DNA of 64,000 nt, taken from contig NZ_GG729935.1 of the NCBI RefSeq assembly GCF_000160135.1, positions 138,288 through 202,287 on the forward strand, written 5' to 3'. The notes beneath the pieces are model-generated. The model saw only the letters and a program-made list of their open reading frames with translations. It was not told where the DNA came from and did not search any database. The DNA comes from Oribacterium sp. oral taxon 078 str. F0262 (GTDB taxonomy: Bacteria; Bacillota; Clostridia; Lachnospirales; Lachnospiraceae). Both the position numbers and the translations under genes were made by a program. Of this stretch, positions 1 through 8,340 are shown in pieces (the first letter of the stretch is position 1; each line of letters opens with the position of its first letter).

Positions 1-596
1 AGCGTTTCAAGGATCTCCCTCCGAAAGAGAAAGCTCGCAAAGGGTGCGCCGCCTCTTCGGTCCACAAGCTCTGCGCCGCTTAAGATCCGGCTTCCCCGGT
101 AGGGCCGCATCAGAGCGGAATTCCCGAAGCTTCCGTCCGGGAGGAGAACCTTCGCGGAATGAAAGCAGAATACAAGCTCCCTCTCCCTTTGAAAACATCG
201 GATCTGCTTCTCAAGCTTTCGGGTATCGCAATAATAATCATCCCCGTCCATCACCGCGAGGAACTCTCCCCTCGCGCGCGGGATGTTGAAGATCCCGGTG
301 ATATTCGTCTTTCCCTTCGAGTACTGATTCTCCGTCTGTAAAATCGGCTTTATGATCTCCGGAAAACGCCGTTCATAATCCTCGATCAGCTCCCTCGCCC
401 CATCCTCCGAGGCGTCGTCGTGAATCAGGATCTCAAGGCGGAAATCCCCCTCCTGCTTTAAAATGCCGTCCAGGCAGTCGGAAAGATAGGGCCTGTGATT
501 ATAGGTCACGACGCAGACGCTGATAAGGGGAAGCTCCGGATCCTCCGCCCTCCGCCTTGCCTCCGAAAAAATCTTTTCTTTTCCCAAAGATTCCAA
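1..596 (-). CDS. Family 2 glycosyltransferase, C-terminus cut by window edge
   Basis: The reading frame runs off the left edge. Translation of the minus strand shows a GT2 (GT-A fold) opening: the strand ISVCVVTYNHRPYL, then an HDDASEDG nucleotide-binding segment and a DGDDYY motif (the metal-binding DxD equivalent). About 198 codons are present. It would move a sugar from a nucleotide-sugar onto a polysaccharide or lipid-linked acceptor at the cytoplasmic face. The best start is a TTG at 594-596, because a GGAGGGG ribosome-binding site lies just upstream and no ATG is available between the previous stop and the first beta strand. It follows the next GT2 gene by about 30 bp, so it is the last visible gene of the glycosyltransferase operon. 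Acceptor and donor cannot be deduced. Confidence 0.75.
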   Translation of the reverse strand, partial: MESLGKEKIFSEARRRAEDPELPLISVCVVTYNHRPYLSDCLDGILKQEGDFRLEILIHDDASEDGARELIEDYERRFPEIIKPILQTENQYSKGKTNITGIFNIPRARGEFLAVMDGDDYYCDTRKLEKQIRCFQRERELVFCFHSAKVLLPDGSFGNSALMRPYRGSRILSGAELVDRRGGAPFASFLFRREILET

Positions 597-625
597 AGAC
601 GCCCCTCCCCAAAAGCGGCTTCCCC

Positions 626-1597
626 TCAGATGAAGATCAGCTCTCCGATCGTCCGGTGCAGCAAATTATAGGTGAAGCCGTGCCCCAATATATTGATTAT
701 CTTCCCAAGCCTCCCCTGCTCTCTGATTCTGAGAAAATCCTCGAGAAGCCTCCTCTGCTCCGGCCTGAGCTCCTCCCCGTAAATCCGAAGGAAGCTCTCC
801 GCCTGCTCAAAAAGAGCGGCATAAACCGCGCGGGAATGCTCGTCCATCTCTCTTTTGCTCCTTCCGTCCTTCCGCCCGATCCCAAGCCTCCCCAAAATCT
901 CCGAGAACAAAGATCCCTTTTCGGCGCCGAGGACATTGGCCCCGTGCTGACGGTAGAGATAGAGCGGCTTCGGAAGGTAGAGGAGTCTCCCGAAGGCAGC
1001 CGCGATGAGCGCAATCCACTGGTCATGCATGACGATCCGCTCCGGCATCGTCCTGATCCGCTCCGAGAGGGCGCGGTTTATCATCACAGAAGCCCCGACC
1101 ACATGATTTTGTACGAGGAGCTGCGCCAGCCTGTCCCTTTCGGGACTCATCTTCTGGTAGGCCGTAAAGGAAGGAGCGATCTCCCGGAGCTCTCCGTCCA
1201 CAAGCCGGGAATCGCAGTGGACCAGGAGCGGGAGCGCCGCCCCACAGCTTCTCTCCATTTCCCGCATCGCGTCCAGGCTCTCCGAAAGCTTCTCCGGCTC
1301 CCAGACATCATCCTGATCAGAGAGCATGATATAATCCGCCCCCGCGGCATGGCCCTCCGTGAAAAGGCTCAGGAAATGCCGCCACGCTCCCCCGCTCGGG
1401 CTCTCTCTGAGGAGGAGGCGGACCCTGTCCGGCCGCCTCTCTCGGTAATTGCGGAGGATCTCTCTCGTCCCATCCCCGGAGCAATCGTCCGAGATCAGGA
1501 GCTCATAGTCCTCCTCCGTCCTCTGAGAGAGAATGGAGTCGAGCTGAGCCGGGAGATAGCGCTCCCCGTTATAGCTGCACAGCAGAATTCGGACCAT
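626..1597 (-). CDS. Family 2 glycosyltransferase (rhamnosyltransferase-like)
   Basis: 323 residues. Residues 1-100 carry the GT2 signature: VRILLCSYNGERYL, an SDDCSGDGT donor-binding loop (Asp37-Asp38) and LSDQDDVW at 92-99, the pattern of RfbF/WsaF-like rhamnosyl and related transferases. The ATG at 1595-1597 was chosen over an in-frame start 21 codons upstream because GGAAGGGAGGAG precedes it and the protein then begins on the first beta strand. No membrane segment stands out except a weakly hydrophobic tail. The gene lies between two other GT2 genes on the same strand and downstream of dTDP-rhamnose genes, so use of dTDP-rhamnose as donor is reasonable but inferred. Confidence 0.85.
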   Translation of the reverse strand: MVRILLCSYNGERYLPAQLDSILSQRTEEDYELLISDDCSGDGTREILRNYRERRPDRVRLLLRESPSGGAWRHFLSLFTEGHAAGADYIMLSDQDDVWEPEKLSESLDAMREMERSCGAALPLLVHCDSRLVDGELREIAPSFTAYQKMSPERDRLAQLLVQNHVVGASVMINRALSERIRTMPERIVMHDQWIALIAAAFGRLLYLPKPLYLYRQHGANVLGAEKGSLFSEILGRLGIGRKDGRSKREMDEHSRAVYAALFEQAESFLRIYGEELRPEQRRLLEDFLRIREQGRLGKIINILGHGFTYNLLHRTIGELIFI

Positions 1598-1721
1598 TGT
1601 CGGCTCCTCCCTTCCGGATCTCTGTCCGCCCATTCCACGCTCATTGATTTCGTCCGCCAAAAACCAGTTTTTGTCTCTTTCTCCGGCCGTCCCAGCCCCC
1701 TCCGCACAGAATTCCGTCCCT

Positions 1722-2591
1722 TCAGCGAAGCAGGCCGAGCCGCTCCAGAAGCCGGGTCTCGAGGAGGACGATCCACTGGAAGAGCAGGGTCAGGAGCTGC
1801 CCCGGGAGCTTGATCCCAAGGTACTGCCTGTAGTAGTAGCGCTCCGATTCCTGGCGAAGCCTCTGGCGCTCCGTCGGAGTGCGGATGCTCCGGGAAATCG
1901 TCCCGGAATTTTCATGGTAATAGCTCTGTCCCCGGAGAAGATAGCTCTCATAGCCCCTTTCCGAGAGTCTCCGCGCCAGGATATTCTCCTCGGCATAGAG
2001 GAAGACCTTCGGGTCATAGCCTCCGGAACGAAGGTAGGCCTCGGCGGAGAGAAGGAGGAGAGAGCCGTGCAGGACTCCGACCCTCACCGCCCCTCTTCCG
2101 CGGAAAAAGGAGGGTGAGTAGTCGATAAAGCGGGAGAAAAGCCTCCGGCAGACCGGTCCGGAATTCAGGAGCTCCGGCAAAAAGCCGCGGAGCGGCCAGG
2201 CCGTCTTCTGCGCTCCCCCCTGCCGGTCCCGCATCACGGCGCTCGCAGCCCCCGCCTTTTCCTTTTGGATGAAAAGCCGCGCCATATCCCCGAGGCAGTC
2301 CTCGGAGAAGACAGCGTCCGGGTTTGCGACAAGGATATGAGTCGCTGCGAGATTTTTTGCGGCATAGCGGATGCCGAGATCATTTCCGCTCCCGTATCCT
2401 CCGTTCCTCCGGCTCGAAAGGAAGCAGATCTTCCCTCCGGCGAGCTCTCTCAGCCTCTCCCCGCTTCCATCGGTCGAGTGATTGTCCACGATCACGATCC
2501 GGGAGAGGAGGGAGAAGTCCCGGATCCTGTCCAGCTGCGCCCTCGTCCCCTCGTAATCATTGTAATTTAAAAGCACTGCCGCAAGCTTCAT
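1722..2591 (-). CDS. Family 2 glycosyltransferase (WcaE/RfbF-like)
   Basis: 289 residues. The N-terminus reads AAVLLNYNDYEGT, followed by IVDNHSTDGS (35-43), NGGYGSGNDLGIRYA (63-77) and ANPDA (89-93). The NGGY...N.G element and the NPD motif are typical of GT2 enzymes annotated as rhamnosyl- or galactofuranosyltransferases. The C-terminal part has an aromatic-rich stretch (RYYYRQYLG) and a hydrophobic segment near residues 262-275 that may sit at the membrane. Its ATG overlaps the TGA of the upstream GT8 gene (ATGA), which implies translational coupling. It probably adds one sugar to the same polysaccharide as its neighbours; specificity cannot be read from the sequence. Confidence 0.85.
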   Translation of the reverse strand: MKLAAVLLNYNDYEGTRAQLDRIRDFSLLSRIVIVDNHSTDGSGERLRELAGGKICFLSSRRNGGYGSGNDLGIRYAAKNLAATHILVANPDAVFSEDCLGDMARLFIQKEKAGAASAVMRDRQGGAQKTAWPLRGFLPELLNSGPVCRRLFSRFIDYSPSFFRGRGAVRVGVLHGSLLLLSAEAYLRSGGYDPKVFLYAEENILARRLSERGYESYLLRGQSYYHENSGTISRSIRTPTERQRLRQESERYYYRQYLGIKLPGQLLTLLFQWIVLLETRLLERLGLLR

Positions 2592-3601
2592 CTTCCGCCC
2601 TGCCTCTCCGTCGTTTCCTTTTCCGCCTCTCTCTGGAAGCTTTTCCTATAATAGCGATCCCCGATCCTAAAGCGAAGAGCCGGGAAACAGAAGCTCAGCA
2701 GGTTCATCCCGTGGTAGAGCTGCAGATAGAGCTCCCGCCCTCTCTCCCTCCTTCTGCCGGAAAAGGGAGTCCTCGAGAGAAAATAGTCATAGGCCCTCCG
2801 GTAGTGGCTTCGATTCCCGAAAAGCCAGGGGCGCTCATCCCCCGCAAAGTGAACGATAGTCGGGTGGTGCTTCGCCTCCCAAAAGCTTTCCTCGCTCTCG
2901 CAGGAGCGATACCAGGGGGAACGCGAGAGGAAGGAGCGAAAGCGGAAGTAATAATAATTACTGAAGAAATTATATCGCTGCGGGAGAAGCTTAAGCCTTC
3001 CCCGAAGAACCGCATTCAGAATATCCTGGTCATTAAAAGGAAGCCTTCCCTGCATCGAACGGTAGTAGGAAAAGCACTGCTCCTCACAGCCCTCCTCCCT
3101 CCAAAGGGCGAGGTTCAGGAGAAGCACCCCCGCATTGCAGTAGGGCTCTTCCGGAGAGAGCCCCAGAAAATCCCTGTGCGCCGGGTAGATGCTTGGCTCC
3201 GGCGCCATCGCCGCCGCCTTTTGTCCGAGCCTTGTGCGGTAGAGATCGTGGATCGACTGAAGAATGACGGTGTCCGCATCCAGATAGAGCGCCTTTGTGA
3301 CCGTCTCCGGGAGGATCGATCCCATGAGAAGGCGGGCGAGCGTCGTCGTGCGGAACCTTCCGGTATCCATGCCGGGGACCCTCTCCGAAAGCTCCCCGGA
3401 GAGGTCCGAAAGCTCATAGAAGATGACGCTCTTTCCCTCATCCTCGATCTCCTCCCGGAGCATCCGGCGGTGCTCCTCCGAGATGCCGTCGGAGAGAATG
3501 TGAAAGCAGAGCTCCTCTGACTCATTGTGCTCCATAAGGGAAAGGATGGAGACCGAAAGACAGGCGGCATAGCCGTCATCCGAGGCATAAACGATATTCA
3601 A
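2588..3601 (-). CDS. Family 8 glycosyltransferase
   Basis: 337 residues of GT8 type (LgtC/glycogenin-like). It starts NIVYASDDGYAACLSVSILSL, has the metal-binding DAD at 108-110 in LYLDADTVI, and later the YCNAGVLLLNL segment and the HFAGDERPW segment (H-x2-G-x2-KPW type) that bind the nucleotide-sugar. The C-terminal 70 residues are basic and aromatic, consistent with peripheral membrane binding. The start is a TTG at 3599-3601 that overlaps the leuA stop (TTGA), with a GGAGG about 10 nt upstream. Such enzymes usually transfer glucose or galactose in lipooligosaccharide, teichoic acid or capsule assembly. The gene is translationally coupled on both sides. Confidence 0.87.
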   Translation of the reverse strand: MNIVYASDDGYAACLSVSILSLMEHNESEELCFHILSDGISEEHRRMLREEIEDEGKSVIFYELSDLSGELSERVPGMDTGRFRTTTLARLLMGSILPETVTKALYLDADTVILQSIHDLYRTRLGQKAAAMAPEPSIYPAHRDFLGLSPEEPYCNAGVLLLNLALWREEGCEEQCFSYYRSMQGRLPFNDQDILNAVLRGRLKLLPQRYNFFSNYYYFRFRSFLSRSPWYRSCESEESFWEAKHHPTIVHFAGDERPWLFGNRSHYRRAYDYFLSRTPFSGRRRERGRELYLQLYHGMNLLSFCFPALRFRIGDRYYRKSFQREAEKETTERQGGR

Positions 3602-5325
3602 GCCTTTTTCTCCTCCGCTTCCTTTACTCTTCTTCTCCCGCTCTCCTCTGCCTCCTCCGGATAGAAAAGGCGGTTCACCGCGGCAAAGAGCGCGCGGATC
3701 GAGGAGCGCGTGATATTTGAGGAGACGCCCACGCCGTAGCTGCTCCTTCCGCTCTCCTCATCCAGGAGGTGGATATAGGAGACAGCCTTGGAATCCGAGC
3801 CCGCATTGAGCGCGTGCTCGGAATAGTCCAGGACCTTTCCCTGCATGGAGAGCTCCTTATTCAGACCGGAGAGCACCGCCGCGATCGGTCCGTTGCCCGA
3901 GCCGCTGAACTCGTGGAGGCGGCCCGCATTCCGATAAGTGACATCCGCGAAGGTGGTGTAGCTCCCGTCTGCATTCTCAATATCGGTGCTTCGGACATTC
4001 CGAAACTCGATCGGCTCCCGGCTCTCCAGATACTCGATCCGGAAGACCTCAAAGATCTGCTCGGGCGAAACTTCTCCCTGCTCCTCGGAGATCTTCTGGA
4101 TGTAATCCGCGAACTCCCTCTGCATTCCCTTCGGCAGACGGTAGCCGAAGCGGTCCTCCAAGATGAAGGCGACCCCGCCCTTTCCGGACTGCGAATTGAT
4201 GCGGACGACCGGTTCGTACTCTCTCCCGATATCCGCGGGATCGATCGGAAGATAGGGCACCTCCCAGATCGTCCCCTTCCTCTCCCGCATCGCCCGGAGG
4301 CCTTTGTTGATCGCATCCTGGTGAGAGCCGGAGAAAGCGGTGAATACAAGCTTCCCGGCGTAGGGATGCCGCGGCGGGATGCTCATCTTCGTGCATCTCT
4401 CATAGACCTCCTGAATCTCCCGGATGTTCTCGAGATTCAGCTTCGGATCGATCCCCTGCGAAAACATATTATAGGCCAGGGTCAGGATGTCTACATTGCC
4501 GGTCCGCTCCCCGTTTCCAAAGAGCGTGCCCTCCACCCTCTGCGCCCCCGCGAGGAGAGCGAGCTCCGCCGCAGCGACACCCTCTCCCCTGTCGTTATGG
4601 GGATGAATGGAGAGAATGACGGAATCTCTCCTCTTAAGGTTCCGGGACATGAATTCGATCTGATCCGCATAGACGTTCGGGCTGTGCATCTCCACGGTAG
4701 AGGGAAGGTTGATGATGATCTCCCGCCCGGGGCGGACGTCCCAGGCCTCGATAACCGCATTGCAGATCTCAAGAGCATAGTCCATCTCCGTGCCGGTGAA
4801 GCTCTCCGGGGAATACTCCAGGCGGACCTTCCCGGAAAAATCCTTCTCATGCCGCTTCACCATCTCGACACCCCGGAGCGCGATCTCCTTGATCTCCTCC
4901 CGGGATTTGTCGAAGACAACATCCCTTTGAAGGACAGAGGTCGAATTATAGATGTGGACGATTGCCTTGTCGAGCCCCACAAGACTCTCAAAGGTCCGAT
5001 CGAGAAGCTCCTCACGGCACTGCACGAGAACCTGTACCGTCACATCCTCCGGGATCTGCTTTCGCTCGATCAGATTCCTCAGGTAATCGTATTCGATCTG
5101 GCTCGCGGCGGGAAAGCCCACCTCGATCTCCCGGAAGCCAAGTCTCACGAGAAGCTGAAAAAATTCAAGCTTCTCCTCCACGCTCATCGGCTCCACAAGG
5201 GCCTGATTTCCGTCTCTTAAATCGACGGAACACCAGATCGGAGCCTTTTCGATCTCCCGCTCCGTCCAGCTTCTCTTTGGATACCGGAAAATGGGGAACC
5301 CTCTGTACCTTTGATAATTCAGCAT
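3598..5325 (-). CDS. leuA: 2-isopropylmalate synthase
   Basis: 575 residues, the longer LeuA class also found in actinobacteria. It condenses acetyl-CoA with 2-oxoisovalerate in the first committed step of leucine synthesis. Visible motifs are DLRDGNQAL (catalytic Arg and metal-binding Asp), SIHPHNDRGEGVA (metal-binding His pair) and GTLFGNGERTGNVDI near residues 245-310, in the TIM barrel. The last 130 residues match the LeuA dimer regulatory domain, so leucine feedback inhibition is expected. The ATG at 5323-5325 was preferred over an upstream in-frame start because GGAGGGAAGAGG precedes it. It sits 79 bp after glmM and overlaps a GT8 gene, an unusual place for leuA; no other leucine genes are in the window. 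Confidence 0.95.
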   Translation of the reverse strand: MLNYQRYRGFPIFRYPKRSWTEREIEKAPIWCSVDLRDGNQALVEPMSVEEKLEFFQLLVRLGFREIEVGFPAASQIEYDYLRNLIERKQIPEDVTVQVLVQCREELLDRTFESLVGLDKAIVHIYNSTSVLQRDVVFDKSREEIKEIALRGVEMVKRHEKDFSGKVRLEYSPESFTGTEMDYALEICNAVIEAWDVRPGREIIINLPSTVEMHSPNVYADQIEFMSRNLKRRDSVILSIHPHNDRGEGVAAAELALLAGAQRVEGTLFGNGERTGNVDILTLAYNMFSQGIDPKLNLENIREIQEVYERCTKMSIPPRHPYAGKLVFTAFSGSHQDAINKGLRAMRERKGTIWEVPYLPIDPADIGREYEPVVRINSQSGKGGVAFILEDRFGYRLPKGMQREFADYIQKISEEQGEVSPEQIFEVFRIEYLESREPIEFRNVRSTDIENADGSYTTFADVTYRNAGRLHEFSGSGNGPIAAVLSGLNKELSMQGKVLDYSEHALNAGSDSKAVSYIHLLDEESGRSSYGVGVSSNITRSSIRALFAAVNRLFYPEEAEESGRRRVKEAEEKKA

Positions 5326-5403
5326 CCTCTTCCCTCCGTTTCTCTTCCGCCCTTCCCGAAATACAGCCTGCCGGCGCAAAAAGAGCTCTCCGCCGTCCTG
5401 CCT

Positions 5404-6759
5404 TTAAATCGTGAGCCCCGATTTTTCCATCACGGCAATGAGGCGGTTCACGCAGTCCTCACATTCCTCCTCTGTCTTTGCCTCTGCCATCACGCGGATC
5501 AGCGGCTCTGTGCCGGAGGCGCGAAGCAGAACCCTTCCCTCCTCTCCCAGTTTCTCGGAGAGCGCCCTGAGCTCCGCACGGACGGCGGGATCCTCCTCCG
5601 CCTTCTCCTTGTCCGAAACGCGAACATTCTTTAGGACCTGCGGATAAACGATGAAGTCCTCACAGAGCTCATGCAGGGACTTCTTTTTATCGAGGATGAG
5701 CTCCATGATCTTTAAGGAGGTCAGGATACCGTCTCCCGTCGTCGCATGCCTTAAGAAAATGATGTGCCCGGACTGCTCCCCGCCGAGACCATAGCCGTTC
5801 TCCGCCATGGACTCATAGACATAGCGGTCCCCCACCTTCGTCCTCTCATAGCGGATACCGAGCCGGTCGAGCGCCTTATAAAGACCGAGGTTTGACATGA
5901 TCGTGGTGACAATGGTATTTCCTGGAAGCTGCCCCTTCTCCTTCATATAAGCTCCGCAGAGGTAGAGAATCTGGTCTCCGTCCACAAGCCTGCCCTCGTG
6001 ATCCACGGCGAGGCAGCGGTCGGCGTCCCCGTCATAGGCGAAGCCCAGGTCGCAGTGCTCCCCTACGACGAAGTTCTGCAGCCTCTCCATATGAGTCGAA
6101 CCGCAGTTTTCGTTGATATTAAAGCCATTCGGCTCGCCGGAGATCACATGGGTATCCGCGCCAAGAGCATCAAAAACCGCCTTTGCGCAGGAGCTCGCGG
6201 AGCCGTTTGCGCAGTCGAGTGCGACCTTTACTCCCTTAAAGGACTTCGTCGCGAGGGAGATGAGATAGCCGATGTAACGGTTCCTCCCCGCGGCGAAGTC
6301 CACTGTCCTGCCGATCTCCTCCCCCTTCGCAAGGGGGATCTCCGCTGTCCTGCCGTCGAGATAGGCTTCGATCTCCTCGATCACCTCGTCCCCGAGCTTC
6401 TCCCCGTTCTCGTTGATGACCTTGATGCCGTTGTCCTGGAAGGGATTATGAGAGGCCGAGATCATAACACCGCAGGAAAAGTCCTCGGAGCGGACGATGA
6501 AGCTCACAGAAGGAGTCGTCGTCACATGCATAAGATAAGCATCCGCGCCCGCTGCCGTAATTCCCGCAGCAAGCGCGTATTCAAACATGTAGCTGGATCT
6601 CCTCGTATCCTTTCCGATCACGATCCGGCATCTCTCCCCGACTCTTCCCTTTTTCTGATAGTACCATCCCAGGAACTTCCCGACCCGGAAGGCCGCGTCT
6701 GCCGTGAGATCCACATTGGCCTCACCGCGGTATCCGTCGGTACCAAAATATTTTCCCAT
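5404..6759 (-). CDS. glmM: Phosphoglucosamine mutase
   Basis: 451 residues, the standard GlmM length. It converts glucosamine-6-phosphate to glucosamine-1-phosphate on the way to UDP-GlcNAc for peptidoglycan and polysaccharide. Residues 1-12 (MGKYFGTDGYRG) are the family opening; the phospho-accepting Ser103 lies in SASHNP, the metal-binding loop DGDADR is at 243-248, the sugar-binding GGEQSGH follows, and the C-terminal phosphate-binding RASGTEPLIRV is intact. The ATG has a GGAGGGGAGAG site upstream. It lies upstream of leuA and the glycosyltransferases in the same direction, which ties precursor supply to the polysaccharide genes. Upstream there is a 440-bp leader region with several inverted repeats. 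Confidence 0.96.
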   Translation of the reverse strand: MGKYFGTDGYRGEANVDLTADAAFRVGKFLGWYYQKKGRVGERCRIVIGKDTRRSSYMFEYALAAGITAAGADAYLMHVTTTPSVSFIVRSEDFSCGVMISASHNPFQDNGIKVINENGEKLGDEVIEEIEAYLDGRTAEIPLAKGEEIGRTVDFAAGRNRYIGYLISLATKSFKGVKVALDCANGSASSCAKAVFDALGADTHVISGEPNGFNINENCGSTHMERLQNFVVGEHCDLGFAYDGDADRCLAVDHEGRLVDGDQILYLCGAYMKEKGQLPGNTIVTTIMSNLGLYKALDRLGIRYERTKVGDRYVYESMAENGYGLGGEQSGHIIFLRHATTGDGILTSLKIMELILDKKKSLHELCEDFIVYPQVLKNVRVSDKEKAEEDPAVRAELRALSEKLGEEGRVLLRASGTEPLIRVMAEAKTEEECEDCVNRLIAVMEKSGLTI

Positions 6760-7163
6760 TCTCTCCCCTCCTGCGCTGAGAGTTCTCCTGCGATTTCACA
6801 CCTGCAGCCGGCAAAGCACCTGTGCCGTCGACAGGCATTCACAAGGCGGGCTTTCTGCCGCCCGGTCCGGACTTTCCTCTTCCCCTATAGGTGGCTGCCG
6901 ACATTTTGAGGCACCTACCGGCATTTTGCCGCTGCTTCGCCAATCCGGGAGCCGGCCCGGCACTCAGCGGCACTTTCCAAAATAAGTCCCCGCGCGGCCG
7001 GACAGAGCAGGCGGCCGGAGCGAGAACGTCCTGCACCGGACGAACTTACCGCAGCGCCGCCGATCGATCCTTTTGTCCCTCCAAATCTCCTGTCCTGTCG
7101 AATTTATGCGGATTAGCCTGCCATCCATCCCGGATCTGCCTTGACAGAAGCAGTTCTCTTTCA
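6760..7163. other. Non-coding region upstream of glmM with hairpins
   Basis: No convincing gene is present. On the minus (glmM-sense) strand there are several potential stems: TAGGTG/CACCTA pairing at 6888-6893 with 6912-6917, a GGCGG...CCGCC hairpin around 6845-6862, and a repeated GCCG(A/G)CATTTTG element at 6897-6908 and about 6918-6928. The minus strand also contains GAGGAAAGTCCGGAC, which resembles a conserved RNase P RNA segment, but the remaining P RNA landmarks are missing. A structured 5' leader for glmM is possible; no known riboswitch class was recognised. Confidence 0.35.
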
Positions 7164-7207
7164 GAGTATTCAGTATTCGGCATTCGGTATTCAGTATCCC
7201 GTATTTA
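7164..7207. repeat. Short tandem repeat at the rfbD stop codon
   Basis: Read on the minus strand, the rfbD TAA runs straight into a series of 7-8-nt units of the form AATACTG / AATACCG / AATGCCG (five to six degenerate copies). It is one of several locus-specific repeat blocks in this window that begin at a stop codon. Confidence 0.7.
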
Positions 7208-8122
7208 GTGTTCCGTGAGCTCTGAGAGATAGCGGGAGAGCGCATCCCTCCAATCGGGAAGCGGCTGAAAGCCCTGCTCCAAGAGCTTCGACTTATCCAG
7301 GCGGGAGTTAAAGGGACGGGCCGCCTTGCTCAGTCCATACTCCGCCGTCGTGACGGGGATGAGCTTTGTCGAAAGACCCGCCTGGCGGTAGATCTCCTTT
7401 GCAAAATCATACCAGGAAATATAGCCGCCCTCATTGGTCGCGTGATAATAGCCGTATTTCTCGCTCTCGATCATATCGACCAGAAGTCTCGCAAGATCCA
7501 AAGTATAGGTCGGCGTGCCGACCTGGTCACTGACGACCCGCACACTCTCATGGGTCCTACCGACATTCAGGATGGTCCGAATAAAATTCTTTCCGTTCAG
7601 GCCGAAGACCCATGCCGTTCTCACGATGAAATACTTTTCCAGTATCTCGGAGACCGCGAGCTCCCCCTCCAACTTGCTCTTCCCGTAGACATTGAGGGGC
7701 GCATAGTCCTTCTCATCCGGCTCCCAGGGCCTCTCCCCTCTTCCGTCAAAGACATAGTCCGTGGACAGGTAGAGAAACTTCGCGCCCGCCTTTTTCGCGG
7801 CCTCCGCCAGAAAGCGCGTGCCCTCCGCATTGATCCGCATGACCTTCTCCACCTTGTCCGCATCTTCTGCATCATCCACCGCCGTCCAGGCGGCGCAGTG
7901 AACGACCGCGTCCGGAGAGAGCTCCGACATCCTTCGGGACACCGCTTCGGAATCCGTGATGTCCATCGAGAGATAAGGCATCGATGTCACGGCGGACCCG
8001 TCCGATATTCCGTTATACTCCGGAGACAGATCGGATCCCACGCCCTCGATCCCCCTCCGGAACAGCTCATTCATCACATCGTGTCCGAGCTGTCCGCCGA
8101 CACCGGTCACAAGAACTCTCAT
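7205..8122 (-). CDS. rfbD: dTDP-4-dehydrorhamnose reductase
   Basis: 305 residues, an extended short-chain dehydrogenase. It reduces dTDP-4-dehydro-L-rhamnose with NAD(P)H, the last step of dTDP-L-rhamnose synthesis. The Rossmann motif GVGGQLG is at residues 7-13, STDYVFDG at 120-127, and the catalytic pair Tyr146/Lys150 is in YGKSK. The ATG at 8120-8122 has AAGGAGGGG upstream, which decides against an in-frame start 26 codons earlier. It is the third gene of the rfbA-rfbB-rfbD run. The C-terminal PFNSRLDKSKL segment is typical of RfbD. Confidence in the call is high. Confidence 0.95.
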   Translation of the reverse strand: MRVLVTGVGGQLGHDVMNELFRRGIEGVGSDLSPEYNGISDGSAVTSMPYLSMDITDSEAVSRRMSELSPDAVVHCAAWTAVDDAEDADKVEKVMRINAEGTRFLAEAAKKAGAKFLYLSTDYVFDGRGERPWEPDEKDYAPLNVYGKSKLEGELAVSEILEKYFIVRTAWVFGLNGKNFIRTILNVGRTHESVRVVSDQVGTPTYTLDLARLLVDMIESEKYGYYHATNEGGYISWYDFAKEIYRQAGLSTKLIPVTTAEYGLSKAARPFNSRLDKSKLLEQGFQPLPDWRDALSRYLSELTEH

Positions 8123-8202
8123 TTTCCCCTCCTTGGCTCGTGCTCCCTTCATCCTGCCAGAGCCCTTCCAGAGCTGTCTGGGTCCGGAAGGGAAAAGCAA
8201 AG

Positions 8203-8340
8203 ATCTCAGATCTTATTGTTCCTCAGGTCTTACATTGTTTCCTCAGGTCTTATATTGCTCTTCAGATCCTATATTGTCCCTCAGATATTATATTACTCTT
8301 CAGGTCTTATATTGTCCCTCAGATCTTATATTGCTCTTCG
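8203..8340. repeat. About seven 19-20-bp tandem repeats spanning the rfbB stop codon
   Basis: On the plus strand the unit is close to CCTCAGGTCTTATATTGTC, about seven degenerate copies with single-base variation. The copy nearest rfbB is its own last codons plus stop (minus strand GAAGAGCAATATAAGATCTGAG, encoding EEQYKI-stop). The array therefore looks like serial copies of the rfbB 3' end filling the rfbB-rfbD gap. No CRISPR-like spacers are present. Confidence 0.85.

Noticed and set aside
557-1813. Long plus-strand open frame (418 codons) across the glycosyltransferase genes
   Set aside because: It is antisense to clear GT2 genes, has no recognisable domain, is Pro/Arg-rich, and similar open antisense frames occur opposite most genes here because of the GC-rich codon usage.
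6845-6900. Possible RNase P RNA (GAGGAAAGTCCGGAC on the minus strand)
   Set aside because: Only this element matches. There is no room for the roughly 350-nt RNA before glmM, and the conserved 3' part (GATAGATGA..., ACAGAA) was not found.
8203-8340. CRISPR array
   Set aside because: The units are contiguous, degenerate and derived from the rfbB end, without unique spacers; no cas genes are present.
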